64,000 bases of DNA from the NCBI RefSeq assembly GCF_000711695.1, contig NW_013546955.1, positions 37,260 to 101,259 of the forward strand, in the 5' to 3' direction. The stretch is from Tilletiaria anomala UBC 951. Lineage: Eukaryota > Basidiomycota > Exobasidiomycetes > Georgefischeriales > Tilletiariaceae. Within the stretch, counting starts at the first letter, position 1; every line of letters starts with the position of its first letter. The position numbers and the translations under genes were made by a program. The notes beneath the pieces are model-generated. The model did no database searches. It was given only the letters and a program-made list of their open reading frames with translations, and had not been told where the DNA came from. Positions 1 to 12,099 of the stretch are shown here, in pieces.

Positions 1-2145
1 TAGCTTGTCTGGGGCAGCTGCCCGACGTGCTGTGCTCTGCGGATGCCGTTGGGGTCGAGCACGGTGAACTTATACGACGCCCCCGCATAATTGACGCCCC
101 ACGGCTTAAAGGAGCCGCCCGCTCCTGCAGGCCGCTCACACGTCCCATCGCAAGCGCCGTTGAGCATCAACAGTTTGAGGAAAAACGAGTCGAAGAAGAG
201 GTTGTTCTGTATGAACTTGACGCCGTGCTGCGGCCTGCCACCTCCGCGCTGCGAGACCTGCAGAGTCTGAAGCAAAATGTCCAGCGAGCCGTCCTCGTCC
301 AGGTCGACAAAGCTGGCGCCGACGATGTCTGTGAAAGCATCAAGCGGGTCCGAGCCAGTGGCGCGTACGAACGTCCGAGCCTCCGAGTCGCTGCCATTGT
401 CACAGCCTGGCGAGTTCGGCGGCGCACGTGAGCAGAGAGTGTTCTGCAACAAAAATGCTTGCGATTTTTCATGTCGCTCATTGCTCCCGACAACAAGCAA
501 GTCCGGGTATCCGTCCTTGTTAAAGTCGCCAACAGAGAGAAAGACGGGACGAGCCGGCGTCACGCTATTGTCGCTTAGCATCAATGTCCAATCTGGTCCA
601 AGCATATCCTTCACATTGAAGCGTTTCAATCCTTTACCAAAAGCGAGGCGGAAGGCGGGGTCCGCAGTGCACAGCTCGGACGGGTTCCGGCACGCTTCGT
701 TCGCTCGCTTGCTCGAGGATGCATCTTGTGCCGCTGTATTATTGACGAATGCAGTTCCCCCTTCCTGTACCTTGTCCCCCGTCAGCCAAGGAAGAGTCCA
801 GTCGGCCGGTTGGGTGGAGCAGACAGGCATCTGTTCATTATTGGCAATGTTGATGTAGCATGACGTCCCATCGCAAGAGGCGAAAATAACATCGATCGTA
901 CCATCGCGATCCAAATCGGCAAAGGAAAGCATACCCGCGCCCGACGGAAGATCGCCCTGTTGCGAAAGCTGGTAGCTCGCTGGGATCGCTAGTTTATCTG
1001 GACTATCGCTCTTGAGTGCCGTCCATACTTCGTAGCTAGGTGACGCGACGGAGCGACCTTCACAAACAAGGAACAAGTCTTCCCAAAAATGCAAGATCAG
1101 CTTCGCAACTTCGTGCCGACGAAAGAGGAACAGCCTTACCAGCGATGCAATCGCCGTCTAGGTCAATGAAGGCCGAGCTATGTGGCGCGCTAAGAGCGCA
1201 GGACGACTTGGTCTTTTTGCCTGAAGTGTCCACAAGAGGTATGCTCTCGCTGATCAAAAAGAGGAAGGGCGTCAACTGCGCGCCAATGGAGCGCCTTTCA
1301 GCCAGTCTACCCACATAGAAAAAGGCTCGTTGCTGCTGTTCCCTGGGTTCGCCATCGCGTTGCGCCAAAGCTTGATTGAATTGTCAGCGCCAGACCGATG
1401 CCCGAGCAGATCCATGCCAAGATCTCCCGTAGCGTCGAGAAGGAGCGGCTGAACACGAGAAGATGGCGGTAGTTCGATGGCACTCGGGTCTGCAAATCAG
1501 GGAGGGGTACTACGTTCAGTATACCCTGTCCAAAATGTCTCCAGTAACCTAGAGGCAACAACGCACTAAATGTGCCACCCCCTTGTCCGAAGAACAGCTG
1601 CAGATGCAATTCTCCGTTCGCAGAATTGGACTTGGATGGGGAAGACATGACAAGCACGTCAAGCACTCCATCTTGGTTGAAATCGGATGGCACCACATTC
1701 TGTATGCGATTGGCTGGAGGCACTGTCAGAGATTGATTCGGACCTGCTGGCTTGAAACTGAACGTTGCTGCAAACGCCAAAGACCAAAGAAATTGAGTGA
1801 GAGCTTGCGCTTGAGTATTCATAAACGCGGTCAGCTCACTGTGATCCCATAGCCGTACGGAAACTTGCGAAACGGTATCATCGACGACAAAGGCGTCCGT
1901 GCTGCTCGCATCCGCGTGGGTCAGTCGTCCGGCTCGTGTTAAACTGCATGGCACAAGTCTCCTCACAATTGATCGCCATCAGCGTCCCCCCACGCCGCAA
2001 CCCGTCCTGCGGATAGCCCTAGATTCCCCGCATCAAGCAGTCCCTCGTTCTTGAATCGCCGGTTGCCAAAGGAGAAAGCTGAAGCTGTAGATAAGGCGTC
2101 TTGTAGGAACGAGGCCCAGAGCACGGTGCGCCAACTCCGCCGCAT
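1..2145 (-). CDS. ITFG1/TIP-like FG-GAP repeat membrane protein (3' end outside window)
   Basis: This is a homologue of T-cell immunomodulatory protein (ITFG1), a type I secretory-pathway membrane protein with a beta-propeller of FG-GAP/VCBS repeats. The start at 2145 gives a signal-like N-terminus (basic, then hydrophobic, ending STASA). Repeats visible are AAWGDADGDQ, PSDFNQDGVLDVL, LLDATGDLGMDLLG, AFIDLDGDCIADLFL, SFADLDRDGTIDVIFA, SVGDFNKDGYPDLLVV and SFVDLDEDGSLDILLQ, followed by the family block PWGVNYAGASYKFTV. My exons are 1967-2145, 1840-1901, 1525-1767, 1315-1489, 1140-1294 and 1-1078. The transmembrane end lies off the window. Two junctions are odd: a 35-nt intron (1490-1524) and a frame change at 1295-1314 that needs a 20-nt intron or is a frameshift. 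Family assignment is firm; the cellular role in fungi is not known to me. Confidence 0.85.
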
Positions 2146-2608
2146 CTTGCTGCGCTTGCGTCAGGTCGCTGGACAGTCGCCTTAAGGGAAAGATTCTCGA
2201 GATCCGACTCCTCTGCTAGCCCCTGCACTTGTGTTCGTCACCCAGGACGTCGTATGCTACATGTTGTGACTTGTGGTCTGCAAAGTTCACACTAGAGCAA
2301 AAAGGTATGAGGTGCTATGAGTCTGTGGGAGTGGTTGGCTGACATCGTAGGCATGCCTCCTGGCTCATTCATGTTCTACACATCTCTTTCTCTGATCACA
2401 CACAGCAGTGCCTTGCATCCCTTGATGCGTGCGAACGGCGGCATGCTTCCTGAACGTGGAGACATCGTTCAGCAGCCAAATATCTGCGCGAGGAGAGGAG
2501 GAGATAACGATCGTGTTGCATGTACCGAATCCGGTCCGTTACTACAAGAGACGGCCAAAGGAAGCCGATCTACGTAGATTGGACGCTGGACCAGGAACGA
2601 TGCACAGC
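2146..2608. other. Intergenic, no gene seen
   Basis: This stretch lies between the start of the FG-GAP gene and the stop of the V-ATPase gene, both on the minus strand. It should hold the promoter of the first and the 3' UTR of the second. Open frames here are short and show no family motif. Confidence 0.5.
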
Positions 2609-5544
2609 CTACTGCGTCGTGGCCTCGGGCGCGAGCGAGAAAGGCGCAAAAGCGTACCCCTCGGCCATGTAGTGCTTGTTCTGAACGTGAAAGAAACGAG
2701 CAGGCGTCGCACATGTCAGCCATTCTGGCGGACAGTGCCCACGGCTAGAACCCAGAAGCACTCACTCCAGCTTCGACCCAGTGGAGACGGAGCGCGTGCA
2801 AGAATGCGGATAGGCCCTCCATGAGGCACTGTGAAGACGAGAAATCAGTCGGCCGGCTCTCACTATTACAGTCGCAAACAGCGTCGACTCACCAAGATCG
2901 CAATGGTTAAATTGAACCAGAGGGCAAACATGATGAAGATCATGATAGTGCCTGTGACGCCTTCCATGGGCAGAGCGATCTTCATTGTCATGTTCCACAG
3001 CACCTCGGAGAGCTGCGCATGCGCCAGCGACAGCGCCCAGAGACGGAGATACGAGGCGGTGTTGGAGATGCACCCCAGGCAGTACTCGATGACGTGGATG
3101 ATCTGGTGAATGATGACTTCGCCCAATTCAAATTCCTCACCGTGGCCGTGGCCACCGGCATCGGTGCCGTTGCCTTGCTGTGCAGAGCTCTCACCGGCAC
3201 CATCGGCCGCGTCACCGTCGTGGTCGAGATCGTCGGCGCCGACTGCGTGGTAGCCTGCTCCTTTGATCTTCTGGTGCTCTTTGTACTCGAGGTACGGCTT
3301 CATGCACAACATCCACGGCACGCACACGACGGCAACGAGGAGGAGCAGACTCTGGACGAATGCCTGGCCCGAGTAGAGCTCGTTCTCCTTCTCGACATTG
3401 CCGGGGCTGAGGAACATGTAGATGAGCATGTTGAGCAGGCCCGGCGGGTTATGGTGCAGGCGCGTGCCGCTGACATCTGTTGCGAACCAATCCACAGACC
3501 ACTTGTAGATGATGGCCCAGCTGAGGTAGCCGAACAGGGACCACATGAAGAGCAGCTGAGGCACGACTTCTGCCCAAATAAACTTTGGTCTCTTGAAGTG
3601 CAGATGGTTCGGGATCTGAAGGCAGACGGCGAATGTCATGTGCGCGACACCGAGGAGGATGGACATTTTCATCTTCAACGAGTTGGTAAAGACTAGGTTG
3701 TTGTCCGTGCCATGCCACGACGGATCGAGGCCGATGGGGTAGACGCGATCCAGCTTCTTCGCCTCAACCAGACCGTCCTGGTGTGGCCAATCCCAGCCCG
3801 AGTGGAAGAGATGAAGTGACTTGGAGAAGATGTCATTATAAAGGAAGCCGGTGAAGATGGAGAAAGCGCCCATGAGAAGGATAATGTAGCGACCAAAGAA
3901 GAACATGTCGAAGATCTCGTCGAGACCAGCTTTAGCCAGCTTCTTCTCCCAGATGCACATGACGGCAGCAGCCGCGAACATCAGAAACCCATGTCCGATA
4001 TCACCAAACATGACCGCAAAGAGGAATGGGAAAGTAATGACGGTGAAGAGCCCCGGGTTGACCTCCTGGTACGAAGCGTCTCCGTAAGCGGAGATGATGG
4101 CCTGGAACCCCTCGGTGAACTTGTTGGTGAGATGATACGTGGGGGGCTTGGCGTTGGTACGGAGCTCCTGAAGAACGGGAGGCACAGAAGTACCGGCGTT
4201 CTCTGTTGCCCTGCGCAGCGCAAGCTGGATCGAGCCGACGGCGGCCGTCGGACACCAACCCTCTGCGATCAATGTCTTTCGACTTGCGTCGTTCATGAAC
4301 AGATTCAAGGTCGAGTAGACGAGCTTTTCGCGTCTGACGATATCGCTCCACGCGCTAAGTGTCTCGGCGATCCTGACCAGTTCCATCCTCCTGGTGGCAC
4401 TGGTGGAATAGAGAACGTTGTTCAGATCCTCGATCCGCGAGCCGACCTCCCTGAGCGCCTCTTCGCGCCTGTCGGCATTCGAGTCGATGGGGTACAGCGT
4501 GCCGCCCATACTTTCGCTGATCTTGCGGATCTTGGCGAGCAGCTCGGCGCCGTGGGCAAAGATGATGAAGACATTCTTGCGCACCGGTTCCTCCTTGGTG
4601 GGATCGTCGAACGGCTCAGCGATTTCTGCATAGTTCATGTAAAGGTTGCCACGCAAAACCCGCCACAGAATGCGCTCAAAGGTGGCCATGCGCGCTCGAT
4701 CGATGGTACCAGCGACGAATCTGCAATTAGATAATTCAACAACACCGCGCATGCCTTGCCCCAGCTAAAGCCGCTACTCACTCCAAGTCAAAGCCAGCGT
4801 AGCCGCTGTCCTCGCCTTGACCTCGGCCAGCCGCGTAGCCACTCTCAACATCATCGAGAAGTGGCGCATTGGCATCGTCTGTGCTGCTCCTACCGAGCTC
4901 GTGCCTGCCCTCTGCCTGCTCGAAGAAGACGGCAGTTTCCCTGAGCACGTGTCTGGCCTCTTCCAGCTCGAGCAAGCGCTTTTGCAGCGTATCGTACGAT
5001 CCATTCATCTGCCCGAGCCTCTCTTCATGCTCACGAAGCTTGACACTGAGCTCATCGAGCATTTGGGGGCCGCCGCGGCCACCTCCGGCGCCATTAACTG
5101 ACGCAAAGTTGATGAAAGGCAAGGCCGACTCTAAGGGGCGGATAGGCACGTTCTCCTTTTCCATCTGGGCATGCAGGAACCGGCATCGCCTGCCCATTTC
5201 ATCGAGGCGCCGAATGTCACCCACGAAGGACCGTTGGAAAGCAGTAGCGTGGGGATTGAGCTGTGTACCCAAGCGCCACAATTTCGTTTCAGCTAACCTC
5301 TTCTTTTCATCGGTGCGCGAGGCAAGGCGGTGCTGTCGGGCCCACCTCTACATGCCGCCGCTCGCACCGACACGAAGACACTCACATCTTTGAACTGCAC
5401 GTTTCCAAGCTCGCCCAGCTCGGTCACCGTCGAGTGCGCAACTTCGGCTGGGATATACAGTTGAATCAGGGACATGGAGGCCGACCGAAAGAGGGACTCA
5501 TCTTCGCCGTTGCGCCTCGCGAGCGCGTATACGTGAGTGGTCAT
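2609..5544 (-). CDS. VPH1: V-type proton ATPase subunit a (Vph1/Stv1 family)
   Basis: Subunit a of the membrane Vo sector carries protons across vacuolar or Golgi membranes against the rotating c-ring. Exons 5386-5544, 4782-5260, 2893-4720, 2766-2828 and 2609-2680 join in one frame to 866 aa, a normal length for the family. The N-terminus has LFRSASMSLIQLYIP and ELGELGNVQFKD. The membrane half carries FGDIGHGFLMF, FTGFLYNDIFSKS and SYLRLWALSLAHAQLSE, which holds the conserved buried arginine. The end is LSAFLHALRLHWVE, then NKHYMAEGYAFAPFSL. An acidic, His/Gly-rich insert (DDLDHDGDAADGAGE) sits in the last cytosolic loop. The start at 5544 is the first in-frame ATG giving a plausible short leader; an upstream coding exon cannot be excluded. 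I cannot tell Vph1 from Stv1. Confidence 0.95.
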
Positions 5545-6696
5545 CGTGTCGGGGAGAGCAGCCCGCAAGCCTCTTTCCTCTATAACTATGCCGCTGACCA
5601 CGATCTACGCAGCGTTTGGATTGTATGCGGCGTGCCAGGTTTGACTAGCGCTGGGTGATAATGCCAAAGAACGAGGTATGTTCCAAGACTTGCCCTAAAC
5701 AACTCAGGAGACGCATCGAAGGGGAGCGTTGACCGTATGTGGAGAGCCATAAGCAAGAGTGGCGCTGGCGGCGGCAGTTTGAGCGAGAGCCACAGGCACT
5801 GCGCTTGTCTGCGCAGCCAGCCGAGCTCGAAAGTCAATGCTATGCGTCCTGTAGGGACTCCCCATCCTCTCCTTCCCTCAATTCCACTCTGGACATCCGC
5901 CAACACGACGGGGGCTGCCACTTTTTTCTTTTGTGAAAATGCGCCGTCACCTGACCCAGTCGGCGGTGCGGCAAGTGGTGCTGGGCGTCCTTGGACAGAC
6001 TTGGTGTCAAGGCGAGAGTTTCTAGCACATGTGCCTGCATCAGAATGGTCGTGATGACCGGGAAAAAGGATACGCCCCTTGTTCCGGCTGCCTCAGCTCT
6101 CACAGCTCATTGTCCATGATCGAATGGTTCCTCGAAAGTAGATTCTTTCTCGTTGCGAACATGGTGATGAGGATACAAATACATACAGATGACCGCTGGG
6201 TAGCGATAGGAGATGGAGCGCAGAACCATCGGGCGTGAAACTTGCCGGCGAGGTTTCATCGTACAACAAGGGATAACTGTTCTCGATTTGACGCAGCTTT
6301 TCAATTCATTCTCTCACGCCTCCCCAGTTCCGACGGACGAGGTGATGTGATCGCCCAGACTCATCGCGAGCTTGAAAGCGCACACAAGCATGAGCTGCCC
6401 GACAAAATCTATGATCGAGGAAACGTAGGGCAGGCAGTAGATATCTGTTTTGCGCAACATGGCGAGCGGGAGATCACGAGTCAGATGAGCATGCCATCGC
6501 GGATCGATAAGGGTTGCAGTCGGGCGCCAGGTTTGACGGAGTCTCACCTGGGTCGTAGTCGCGCGTCCATAGGTAGAGGCAGACAAAATGCGATAAAGCG
6601 AGTGCGATGGCAACCTATCGTTGGCACAAAGGAAAAGAGGGAATGACCAATGCAATAAATCGATCAGTTAGCGTTTCCGTGCCCTTCCTTTCCTCC
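5545..6696. other. Intergenic, no gene seen
   Basis: About 1.15 kb lies between the V-ATPase gene start and the SLC41 gene stop. Several open frames of 60-134 codons on both strands show no recognisable domain and overlap each other. I read it as promoter of the V-ATPase gene plus 3' UTR of the transporter. Confidence 0.5.
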
Positions 6697-8262
6697 TCAA
6701 AGAGCTTTTGCTCTCAAATAAACACACACCGTCAAGCTGAGGAAAGCAAGAAAGCAGCAAGCGAATGGCCAACCAAAACTTATATGCCCGCTGGTCCAAA
6801 CGAGCAGCATGTACATGCCTGCAATGCCGATGCCTATCGCTGCAAGCGTGAGTGGAACGAGCCAGCCTTCTGTCGGCGTGATCCAAAAGATCAACACCGC
6901 GCTTCGCTTGGCGGCCGGCGGCCTTTGATTCGGTCGTGAGGGTGCTTGGGTATAGGAATCGGAGAATTGGAGGTGAGGCACGTCGCTCGAATGCAGCGCC
7001 GTGCTGATGCGGCTGGCAAAGATGGCCGTGCAGGCACCAGGAAGGCCCGTGATGACGGGCACGAGCAGCGCAAAGCCGTCGAGCGTCTTCACGAAGCTGT
7101 CTAGCACTATGCCCGCGCCGGACGAGACGAACATGGCGACGAGTAGCGGCGTCCAACCGGAGGAGAGGAGCTGCTTGACGTACGAGTTCCGTAATGCAAT
7201 GATGCAGCACGCTGCGCAGAACGCAATCAGCGCGCCAAGGATGAGCGTCGCGAGAATCGTGCCTTCAAAGCGCACTAGCGCTGATCCGAGCAGGCCCATC
7301 AGAATTAGCGTAAGCAGGTCCCCGAGCGAGGCGGCCAATGGTGAGGCGACATTGTCTGGGTTGACGCCATAGCGCCTGCTGAGGATGACGAGCGCGCACA
7401 TGAAGCTTCCCAGGACGGCGGAGGAAAGGGAAGCGGCGAGCGTGCCCGTTGCAATGACCATCACAAATTCAAAGTAGCCATTCCGCAGCTTCAGGGCCGG
7501 GTCAAGGGGCGGCTTGGGGTGCCCATGGATGAGGCGACGTTTGCGAAGACGCTGTGTGGCCTGCTGCGCGAGCAAGGAAAGCAGCGGTGAGCGCTGCTGC
7601 TGCCCTTTGCCTCCTGATGGCGCTGACGGCACTGTGGGATTCGTGGCAGCCGCTTCGTCCACTGGCACGAGAAGGCCGAGCACGAACGCAAGGCACCCCG
7701 CGAGCATCGATACGATCAGCGCCTGCACCTGCAGCAATGCCAAGTTCCCTCCGACGAGTGCCTGTCTAGTGCGCCTCGTATCTAACTCTCCGATATTAGC
7801 TGAGGTGGAAAGGCGAAGGGAGAGGTTCATCTCGAGGTTGCCTTTCATGTTAAGCAGGATGGGCACGGCAATGAAGAGCTTGTTCACCTTGACGAACACT
7901 GGCCAGCGCGACAGGTGGATAAGCAGCTCTCCAGCGAGCATCAAGCTGAACAGCGCGAGGACCAGGATAGGCAGTGCCTCTCTTGCGATATGCCATGTCT
8001 CCCTTAAGGTACTGCGGTGTGGTCCGCCCGAGGGGCTGCGGGCAACGTGCTTGCCATCGAGGGGGTCGTCCGCATCGGCACACTCGCTGTCGAAAGTGTC
8101 GCTGCTGCAGTTGTCATCGTCTCCATCGCCCTCACTCGCAGCATACCGATGCGCTGCATTCAATGGCTGCGACTCTCTTTCCTCCTGATCTCCCTCCTCC
8201 ACCTCATAGCAGATCCGTGGGGCGTGTCGTCGTATATCAGGTTCCGCGCCGGCAGATACCAT
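6697..8262 (-). CDS. SLC41/MgtE-type divalent cation (Mg2+) transporter
   Basis: This intronless 521-aa protein belongs to the SLC41 family, eukaryotic relatives of bacterial MgtE that move Mg2+ across membranes. Two homologous membrane halves are visible. The first has FIAVPILLNMKGNLEMNLS followed by LRLSTSANIGELD, the family signature. The second has VMVIATGTLAASLSSAVLG, DNVASPLAASLGDLLTLILM and LVPVITGLPGACTAIFASRI. About ten hydrophobic segments lie from residue 95 to the end. The first 90 residues are hydrophilic and acidic (EGDGDDDNCSS), and a Gln/Ser/Pro-rich loop lies between the halves. The MgtE cytosolic N and CBS domains are absent, as is usual for SLC41. Whether it sits in the plasma membrane or an organelle cannot be read from the sequence. 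Confidence 0.9.
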   Translation of the reverse strand: MVSAGAEPDIRRHAPRICYEVEEGDQEERESQPLNAAHRYAASEGDGDDDNCSSDTFDSECADADDPLDGKHVARSPSGGPHRSTLRETWHIAREALPILVLALFSLMLAGELLIHLSRWPVFVKVNKLFIAVPILLNMKGNLEMNLSLRLSTSANIGELDTRRTRQALVGGNLALLQVQALIVSMLAGCLAFVLGLLVPVDEAAATNPTVPSAPSGGKGQQQRSPLLSLLAQQATQRLRKRRLIHGHPKPPLDPALKLRNGYFEFVMVIATGTLAASLSSAVLGSFMCALVILSRRYGVNPDNVASPLAASLGDLLTLILMGLLGSALVRFEGTILATLILGALIAFCAACCIIALRNSYVKQLLSSGWTPLLVAMFVSSGAGIVLDSFVKTLDGFALLVPVITGLPGACTAIFASRISTALHSSDVPHLQFSDSYTQAPSRPNQRPPAAKRSAVLIFWITPTEGWLVPLTLAAIGIGIAGMYMLLVWTSGHISFGWPFACCFLAFLSLTVCVYLRAKAL

Positions 8263-8828
8263 TGTCGGATGCTCGCATCAGCTCGGAGCCTTCCGCCCTC
8301 AGGTAGGGACGTGCTCTATGTTCTTTGGATGAGGTATATACGAGGTCCCGCGATCGGCCTCCAGCTGCGTATTGACCTCTATGTTCATGTACACCCTAAT
8401 GAATCTTGCATCAAGCATAACCCACTCGCTCCTGTCGATGCTCAGTCAGGCCCTTGATCGAGCACACCGTCTGACTGGCTCAGTGCTCGCGCGACGGCTG
8501 AAGATGATTATTTGCCCAATCGTCACTTTGATTCGGTGCAACCACAACCCATCAGATACGTGCTGACTGAATGCTCATTGCTCAGCGCGCTCACGCCTCT
8601 TTCGATCTTTCAAATAGAGGACGCTGCGGTGTGCGCAACGAACGCTGTTGCCTGCAGCTGGCAGCATCGAGACGGTCAGACTCTTCACATTATACCTATC
8701 CCTCTTGGGAGGAACCTCGCCATGGATGGTGGCAATGATCAGGCGAAAGGCAGTTTCACGTGGCATGGGCGTGCCGTCAGTGGACACTGACTCTGTAGTG
8801 TACGTACATGCAAGCACACCGTAAATGG
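8263..8828. other. Intergenic, no gene seen
   Basis: This holds the upstream region of the SLC41 gene and the 3' side of the deubiquitinase gene. No open frame here resembles a known family. Confidence 0.5.
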
Positions 8829-11800
8829 CTAGCATCGCTCGAAGAAGTACACATATGCGAGCTGCGAAAGACCTTTGACGCCGACATCCGACTGCAGGTC
8901 TTCTTTAGAAGAAGATGACAAAGGCGCTTTGACGACCTAGACAAGCAAAAGAGCGAAGCGAAGGGCGCGTCAGTCTCTCGCAAGCTGCGCAGCTGCATGT
9001 TCAATGAGAAAATATGCCCACCTTTTCGTCACTGAATAAAGGTGGATGGGAGACAAGATTATGCTCAGCATTTCAGTCTGTGTTAGCTTAGATTCACCAA
9101 GACAAACGTGTACCGACTTGAAGAGAACCCAGCCATCCTCAGCGTTGAGCTTGCGGATGTGAGAGACGTACTGCATCGATTCGGACAGCATGATTCAGTT
9201 TTCAGTCAAGTACGTACTGCCACTTTTAGGGCTGCTCACATGTCCGCTGTGCACTGACGGCTATCGTCGAAGGAAACGAAAGTCAGTTTCTTCCGGTAAA
9301 ATCTGAGCTACGCTCTCGGACAACAAAGCAGGCTCACCCCCTTGTGAGAGATGAATGACTTGAGCCTGTATCTCGCCGGCAGGCTGGCATCGCCAATGTA
9401 CAGCGCGGTCGATTCACTCGAAGGTCCCACCTCTTCATCTGCTGCTGTTACTGCTGCTGTGCTGGACTCCTCGCCAGGATCGTCAGGGTTTTCGAACAGC
9501 CAAGCCACGGCCATCTCCGCATTCCCGTTATTGATGCGCAGTGCCTTGGTTGCTTGCGCCTTGCTGAATCCCATGTCTTCAAGCATGGATGTGTCTAGCG
9601 CAGCGGCGATGGTGCCACCACTTGCGGCCGCATACGTTTCCAAGTCGATGGGGTCGTCAATGTCGGCATCTTCCATGTGGCTGAAAAGCCAGGTCATCGC
9701 GGCCTCGGCATCGCCCGTGTTCCCTGTCGCCAGCAGCGCCTTCTGACATCGGATCTCCGGGAACCCCATGGCAGTCAGTTGCGACATGGCATTGGCATCG
9801 AACTGCGGCAGGCGACCTCCACCAGCGTCCCCGCTGTTTTCGTCTTGCGGCAACTCCTCCTCTCCTTCTTGCATGCCGTGGCCGAGATAATGATCGAGCT
9901 GCAAGACACCGCCATTTTGTTCCTCTGCCAAGCCGAGCGGCACTTGAACCTTCACATCCACCTTCTGCGGGACCCAGCCGATCAGCTGGAACCTACGAAC
10001 GGCGATGGCAAGCACCTGCGGGAAGGTTTTGAATTGCGTCTGCTTCGTTGCGATTGTCTTGGCCTTGCACTGCGGACACGCATAATCTGGGATCGTCTCC
10101 GTTCCGGTATATAAGTCCAGGCATTCATCGATGGACACGGGCTCAAATTTGACTTTGCCCACTGCATTTGCAGGAGCGAGAGCTGCACCCGCAGAGCCTA
10201 CCCCTTCCGCAGGTGCCTGTTGCTTAAAATCCACCTCCATGTTTTCGCTGGCGGTCTCCGCGACTGGCCGTAGCGGCACCGGCAAGCTGAGACCCGCATC
10301 TTGCCTCTCGATCTTGTATCGTACCCTATGGCACTGGGTGCACTGCAGCCGGTGTTCGAGCTCAAAGCCAAAAATGCTGGTCACATCATCGATCAGCGCG
10401 CCCGGCGCCAATCCGCCTGCCGTAGCTGATGACTGCAATCGACGGTTCTCCTTCTGTATGCAGTCGACGATGTGCTTGAAGAATTCATCCGCATCTTGCT
10501 GGCGCATCGTTGCGAACTCCGAATGGCCTTTGCCAATGAGATTCTTGAACATGGCAGGCTTGATGCCCGCCTGGAAGCGTACCTCGTCCGCGTCTTCAGA
10601 CGTGTTACGCAGCGCGGGAGCAGGCACAGAGTAGCGTCCGGAAAGGAGCCCATCGGCCATCTTGCCAAGCTGGCATTCCAAGCATGCTGCAGGTAAAGGG
10701 TTCTCGCATACGAGCGAATGCTGTCTGTACGCGTCGCCATAGCGCCTGATAAATGACGGGAAGGAGAAAAGCGACTGAAGGATCGAAGCGAGGTAGCAGC
10801 TGTTCCCGAGGTTGCGGAGTCCGGTTAGCCCTGGCCCAAACACCGACTGCAGCTTCTGACCATCTTCACCCATCATGCTAAAATCGAACGAAAGGTTCTG
10901 CTCCACTTGGAGCTCTGTCATGCTCTTCTCCGTCTTGCTCAGATTGGCGACCACGATACCCAGGTTACCAAGGTGTTCGGCCAGCCGATTGTCAAGCCGA
11001 GCGTCATTGCATGCATAACAGTATACGTCGGCTGAGCCTTCGGGTGTGATGGTCCCTTGCTTGACACTGCAGGGATGACCTGTAGCTTTGAAGTGGGCGA
11101 GACCGTGACTGTTGCCGCCAACCCCTCCGAATTGCGCTCTCCCGCACCCCAAATTTCCGCAGGTCAAGCAAAGCCATAAATTCGATGTCTGATGTGGAAA
11201 TGCTATCGCTCAGGAGACACCATAATGCCGGGAGTAGGCGCCTTCGCACTCACCAGATCGCATAGCGAGCAATGTCGTTCCGGTTGCCCAGTCTTGATGC
11301 TTGAATCGATTTTCTGCCTCTTGTCCTCTTCAAGTTGCACTAGCTTGTCCGTGTGCTCGCAATTGACGATCTCCTCCTCCCAGCTTTTCACTTCACTCTG
11401 TTGGGCAGAGGACATTGACTTTACAACGCCGTCTACGAAAGGTTGCAACTGTGCTATAGAAGCAGTGTCAAATTCTATATCGTTGCATGCGAGACATTTG
11501 GGCACGTAACTGTAGTCATACTTGTCAGCCTCTCCCTCGGCGTGAATCGCAAGCTTGATAGGCTTTGGCTCGGGCTGCAAGGGATCGGGGATGTGCAATT
11601 GGCCTTCAGAAGAAATTCAAGTCTGCTTGTGACAGGCAAGACTAACCTCATTCGTCTCGGCCTTTGGCTTCGCTCTCCGCTTGACATTGACTGCGATGGC
11701 GTGACCTGTCTTCTCGAGGTGTAGCTTGGCATGTTGCCGATCGCTGTCTGGCCCCGAGCATCCCCCATTGAAACAATGCAAGCACACATCGACTCCGTTC

Positions 11801-12099
11801 ACTCCATCGTGATCGTCGAAACAGAGCGTGCATTCCTCTTTGTGAACCTGCTGTGACACCCTTGGCGGTTGCAATTTCTTGAGAGCTGCCGAAAGATGCT
11901 CGCACGCAATGGATTGCAATCTGGCGCCCATTCCCGTCGCAGAATTGTCCGTAGAGTTCATACTGGCTTTCTTCCGTGAAGGACTTCCTGAGAGAGCTAA
12001 AATGCTATCTGTGACGGATAGGCCACTGGACTGTTGCACAAAGTCGTTCTGATCGGACAAAGACGCCGTGCGTGGTCTTTTCTCGCCGGTTGAATGCAT
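8829..12099 (-). CDS. UBP14: Ubiquitin carboxyl-terminal hydrolase Ubp14/USP5 (isopeptidase T)
   Basis: This protease disassembles unanchored polyubiquitin chains and so recycles ubiquitin for the proteasome. Exons 11647-12099, 11254-11574, 9338-11188, 9240-9260, 9118-9170, 9022-9031 and 8829-8936 join to 938 aa. An N-terminal variant zinc finger (CTLCFDDHDG) precedes the ZnF-UBP (LWLCLTCGNLGCGR, GNSHGLAHFKATGHPC). The Cys box is GLRNLGNSCYLASIL, catalytic Cys near residue 389. Two UBA domains (LTAMGFPEIRCQKALL and LEDMGFSKAQATKAL) sit inside the catalytic domain, as in USP5. The His box is GHYVSHIRKLNAEDGW, then FNDEKVVKAP, ending LAYVYFFERC. The 3' part is split by four introns around a 21-nt and a 10-nt exon; the catalytic His is the last codon of the 21-nt exon. 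A later start at 11961 is possible. Confidence 0.93.

Noticed and set aside
3019-3696. Plus-strand open frame of 225 codons
   Set aside because: It is antisense to the V-ATPase subunit a exon, whose protein is strongly conserved. It has no motif of its own.
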